The notes below the pieces were generated by a model. That model had not been told where the DNA came from. It made no database searches and saw nothing but the letters and a program-made list of their open reading frames with translations. From Desulfurococcales archaeon (lineage in GTDB: Archaea > Thermoproteota > Thermoprotei_A > Sulfolobales > Ignisphaeraceae), in NCBI GenBank assembly GCA_027066265.1, contig JAMOOB010000324.1, positions 1 through 8,114 on the forward strand: DNA of 8,114 nt, in the 5' to 3' direction. Numbering within the stretch: position 1 is the stretch's first letter; each line of letters opens with the position of its first letter. The position numbers and the translations under genes were made by a program. Of this stretch, positions 6,168 to 8,114 are shown piece after piece.

Positions 6168-7347
6168 CGCGATTACCTCTAACAGCGTATCCATGAGCGT
6201 AGGGTCTGAACCTATTCTTCAGAACCTTCTCTATAGCGTACTCGAAATCCTCCATCTTAACGATCTTCCTACCGCTCCTAATTGCCCTCAACCCTGCCTC
6301 GGTACAGATCGCTTTGATGTCGGCACCCGTAGCACCTTCCGTTTTCTTAGCGAGCTCTACTAGATCCACGTCTTGATCGAGAGGCATCTTCCTCGTATGT
6401 ACCTTGAATATCTGGTACCTTCCTCGTAGATCGGGTAGCGGTACTTCGATGATCTTATCGAATCTACCGGGTCGAAGCAGAGCTGGGTCTAGAACATCGA
6501 GTCTATTCGTGGTAGCTATCACCTTCACGTTGTCTAGCGGATCGAAACCATCGAGTTCAGCAAGGAGTTGTGTAAGCGTTCTATGTATCTCACGTTCTCC
6601 GCTCGTACCTACATCGAGTCTCTTAGCACCTATAGCATCGATCTCGTCTATCAACACTATCGAAGGAGCTTTCCTACGTGCGAGAGCGAAGACTTCGCGT
6701 ACCAACCTAGCTCCTTCACCTATGAATTTCTGAGCGAGTTCCGAAGCTACCAACCTTATGAACGTAGCATTGCATTCACGAGCAACAGCTTTAGCGAGCA
6801 ACGTCTTACCGCATCCGGGAGGTCCGTAGAGAAGCACTCCCTTAGGAGGTTCGATACCCATTGCACGGAATAGCTCGGGTTGTTTGAGAGGTAGCTCGAC
6901 GACTTCTCTAAGCTCTTCGATCTGTTTCTCGAGACCACCAATATCGTTGAAGGTAACGTTGGGTCTCTCAACTACTTCCATGGCGCGTACGTAGGGATCT
7001 TCACGTTGTGGAAGCACTTCGACGATCGTCGATCCACGCTGATTGAGCGCAACGGGAGTTCCTGGCTTAAGCTTGCTTCTATCGATCGTATCGAGAACGT
7101 ATACCACGAGCGTGGGACCTGTCGAGCTCTTGACTACGGCTCGACCATCCGGAAGAACGTCGAGTACTACAGCCTCTATGAGGGGTGGAGCCATGAGTTT
7201 CTCTACCTGGTTCTTGTAGTACTCAAGCTCTTCGCGATACTTTGCAAGAAGACCACGTAGGTGCGCAACCTCGAGCTCGAGTTCCCTTATACGTACCTCT
7301 AGGTAGCGGGTATAGTCAACGAATTCGCTTCCGCTCTCCGAAGTCAT
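6133..7347 (-). CDS. pan: Proteasome-activating nucleotidase (PAN), AAA+ unfoldase
   Basis: A hexameric ATPase that unfolds substrates and feeds them into the 20S proteasome. With the chosen start it is 404 residues, close to family size. Domains: N-terminal coiled coil (13-52) ending at APP; OB domain (about 56-112); then one AAA+ module with Walker A GPPGCGKT (175-182), pore loop Phe208-Ile209-Gly210, Walker B IVLIDEID (230-237), sensor-1 ATTNR (278-282), arginine fingers Arg292/Arg295 and GATGADI (338-344). The C-terminus is Leu-Trp-Met, an HbYX-like tail with Trp in place of Tyr, after an unusual Arg-rich linker (390-400). Start: a TTG at 7377 extends the frame, but the candidate TATA at 7391-7398 predicts transcription from about 7370. 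The ATG at 7347 has GGTG 10 bases upstream and is preferred. First gene of a three-gene overlapping operon. Confidence 0.95.
   Translation of the reverse strand: MTSESGSEFVDYTRYLEVRIRELELEVAHLRGLLAKYREELEYYKNQVEKLMAPPLIEAVVLDVLPDGRAVVKSSTGPTLVVYVLDTIDRSKLKPGTPVALNQRGSTIVEVLPQREDPYVRAMEVVERPNVTFNDIGGLEKQIEELREVVELPLKQPELFRAMGIEPPKGVLLYGPPGCGKTLLAKAVARECNATFIRLVASELAQKFIGEGARLVREVFALARRKAPSIVLIDEIDAIGAKRLDVGTSGEREIHRTLTQLLAELDGFDPLDNVKVIATTNRLDVLDPALLRPGRFDKIIEVPLPDLRGRYQIFKVHTRKMPLDQDVDLVELAKKTEGATGADIKAICTEAGLRAIRSGRKIVKMEDFEYAIEKVLKNRFRPYAHGYAVRGNRDVDRRRGFLWM
6172..6179 (-). promoter_or_regulatory. Ribosome binding site fixing the start of the C2-PUA gene
   Basis: GAGGTAAT on the minus strand is nearly the full anti-Shine-Dalgarno complement and ends 4 bases before the ATG at 6167. 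It lies within the last codons of pan and downstream of the alternative ATG at 6194, so it favours the shorter protein and suggests coupled translation with pan. Confidence 0.65.
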
Positions 7348-7389
7348 AGCGCTGCTACACCGCTCTATCTGCTTCAAGATGTTGAAAGG

Positions 7390-7403
7390 CTAAAATAGTT
7401 ATT
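7390..7403. promoter_or_regulatory. Shared AT-rich core of the divergent pan / mbf1 promoters
   Basis: The block CTAAAATAGTTATT is the most AT-rich part of the gap between pan and mbf1. On the minus strand CTATTTTA (7398-7391) predicts a pan transcript start near 7370, about 22 bases before the ATG at 7347. On the plus strand TAAAATAG predicts a start near 7419, about 10 bases before the TTG at 7429. A single TATA-like element may therefore serve both directions. It is a weaker match than the rpo8/Lsm promoter. Confidence 0.45.
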
Positions 7404-7428
7404 CCGGATTAGCTAATGGGACGAGGGC

Positions 7429-7980
7429 TTGAGCTCGATCGTGTACTGCGAGATGTGTGGAGCGCCGGTCGATCGATCACGTATCCACATAGTTAGCGTT
7501 GAGGGTAGCACCCTTAGGGTATGCGACAAGTGTTACTCCAAGATAATGTTTAGAGGCGCTTCCTCCATCACGCTTACGCGAAGACCACCACAACAAACCA
7601 TGAGCACCCGATCAAGGCTAACCGTTCGACAACCACCGCAACCATCGATTACCTCGAGTAGTACCGTAAGGAGACGAGTACAGTACGAGAAGTACGAGCT
7701 CGTCGAAGATTACGCGCAGCGAATTCGTGAAGCTCGTGAACGACTTGGCTGGAGTCACAAGGTTCTAGCCATGAAGGTCAAGGAGAGCGAAACGACTATC
7801 AAACGCATCGAGAGCGGTAAGCTTAGACCCACCATAGAGTTGGCTAGGAGACTCGAAGAAGTGCTCGGAATCAAGCTCCTAGTTCCTGCAGTTGACGAAG
7901 AGATAAGTTCTGGAAGTAGATCGGCTTCGAGCTACGTAACGCTAGGCGAAATCGTGAACATTCGACGAAGCGAAGAGTAG
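7429..7980 (+). CDS. Archaeal MBF1 (multiprotein bridging factor 1 homologue)
   Basis: A 183-residue protein with a zinc ribbon and an XRE-type helix-turn-helix. CxxC pairs Cys7/Cys10 and Cys32/Cys35 form the ribbon typical of archaeal MBF1. A low-complexity Arg/Ser/Thr/Gln/Pro linker (about 48-84) follows. The helix-turn-helix spans about 94-150, with the family pattern YAQRIREARERLGWSHKVLA, then ESETTIKRIESGKLRPTIELA. A short tail (155-183) ends in GEIVNIRRSEE. Eukaryotic MBF1 is a transcription coactivator; archaeal homologues associate with the ribosome and translation. Start: TTG at 7429 is taken, but GAGGG sits only 1 base upstream, so GTG at 7441 (13 bases from GAGGG) is a real alternative; both keep the zinc ribbon. 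Divergent from pan and followed by an hflX-like gene. Confidence 0.92.
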   Translation: MSSIVYCEMCGAPVDRSRIHIVSVEGSTLRVCDKCYSKIMFRGASSITLTRRPPQQTMSTRSRLTVRQPPQPSITSSSTVRRRVQYEKYELVEDYAQRIREARERLGWSHKVLAMKVKESETTIKRIESGKLRPTIELARRLEEVLGIKLLVPAVDEEISSGSRSASSYVTLGEIVNIRRSEE

Positions 7981-7998
7981 TCGGGCCGGGGGGAAGAC

Positions 7999-8114
7999 AT
8001 GCAGGACTACGCAGAGCCAGTAGTACTGGTAGTTCGCGATCCAGAGGATGTTGATGAAGCCAAAGCTCTTCTGATAGAAGCTGGCTACAACCCTATCGAG
8101 ACGATCTTCGTTAA
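7999..8114 (+). CDS. hflX: N-terminus of a probable HflX-type ribosome-associated GTPase (runs off the window)
   Basis: ATG at 7999 follows a G6-AAG purine run (7988-7996) 18 bases after the mbf1 stop, and the frame stays open to the window end. Only 38 complete codons are visible. They read PVVLVVRDPEDVDEAKALLI and then EAGYNPIETIFV, a strand, an acidic helix and a strand. This is the layout of the HflX N-terminal domain, where a protein with AG and a following strand precede the GTPase. The position just after mbf1 and pan matches the neighbourhood I recall from Sulfolobus. No G-motifs are in the window, so the name rests on the N-terminal pattern and context. Confidence 0.65.
   Translation, partial: MQDYAEPVVLVVRDPEDVDEAKALLIEAGYNPIETIFV

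Noticed and set aside
6133..6200. Frameshift at the end of pan (odd Arg-rich C-terminus)
   Set aside because: The frame ends in an Hb-aromatic-X tail (LWM), and the overlap is explained by the ribosome site of the next gene, so no error needs to be assumed.
7348..7377. Ten-residue extension of PAN from TTG 7377
   Set aside because: There is no ribosome site before it, and it lies upstream of the transcript start predicted from the 7391-7398 TATA-like element.
8048..8085. C/D-box small RNA suggested by TGATGA and CTGA
   Set aside because: It lies inside the hflX-like coding start, and no second C'/D' pair is visible before the window ends.
1..8114. CRISPR array, tRNA, insertion sequence or attachment site
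   Set aside because: No regularly spaced repeats, cloverleaf sequence, transposase or terminal inverted repeats were found on reading both strands.

Overview
The window reads as chromosomal DNA from a hyperthermophilic crenarchaeon (Thermoproteota). It carries a thermosome subunit, a proteasome-activating ATPase, an archaeal MBF1, an Sm-like protein with an extra C-terminal domain and an archaeosine-type tRNA-guanine transglycosylase. It also carries a recognisable Rpb8/Rpo8 RNA polymerase subunit, a subunit known in archaea mainly from Crenarchaeota and Korarchaeota. Promoters look archaeal: TATA boxes lie about 25 nt before short leaders, with GGTG or GAGG ribosome-binding sites. Coding density is very high. 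No gap exceeds about 100 bases, and I see no mobile element, CRISPR array, tRNA or rRNA.

Layout. (1) The window opens inside a thermosome gene (+, ends at 759). (2) Convergent to it is a minus-strand pair: rpo8 (2412-2816) followed by a HerA/DUF87-type ATPase gene (792-2375). (3) Divergent from rpo8, across about 100 bases holding back-to-back TATA elements, is a plus-strand pair: a SmAP3-like Lsm gene (2916-3359) and tgtA (3373-4950). (4) Convergent to tgtA, with a 14-base tail-to-tail overlap, is a tight minus-strand operon read from 7347 down to 4937: pan, a C2-PUA protein, and a PAC2-family (Pba-type) protein. All its junctions overlap. (5) Divergent from pan, across a shared AT-rich promoter, is mbf1 (7429-7980), followed after 18 bases by the start of an hflX-like gene that runs off the window.

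How the genes fit together. Two themes interleave. The proteostasis set is thermosome, PAN and the PAC2 protein. The last two both end in a hydrophobic-aromatic-Met tail (LWM and MYM), the kind of C-terminus that docks into the proteasome alpha-ring. The RNA/information set is Rpo8, Lsm, TgtA, the PUA protein, MBF1, the HflX-like GTPase and the HerA-like ATPase. TgtA has the catalytic Asp pair and zinc site of archaeal TGT but ends before the C-terminal region that in full-length ArcTGT carries the C2 and PUA domains. The small protein inside the pan operon looks like exactly that missing C2-PUA half. The archaeosine enzyme therefore appears split into two genes on opposite strands, with the tRNA-binding half co-transcribed with the proteasome ATPase and a putative proteasome chaperone. 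Start sites were revised for the Lsm gene (2916), pan (7347) and the PUA gene (6167) from promoter and ribosome-binding-site positions.
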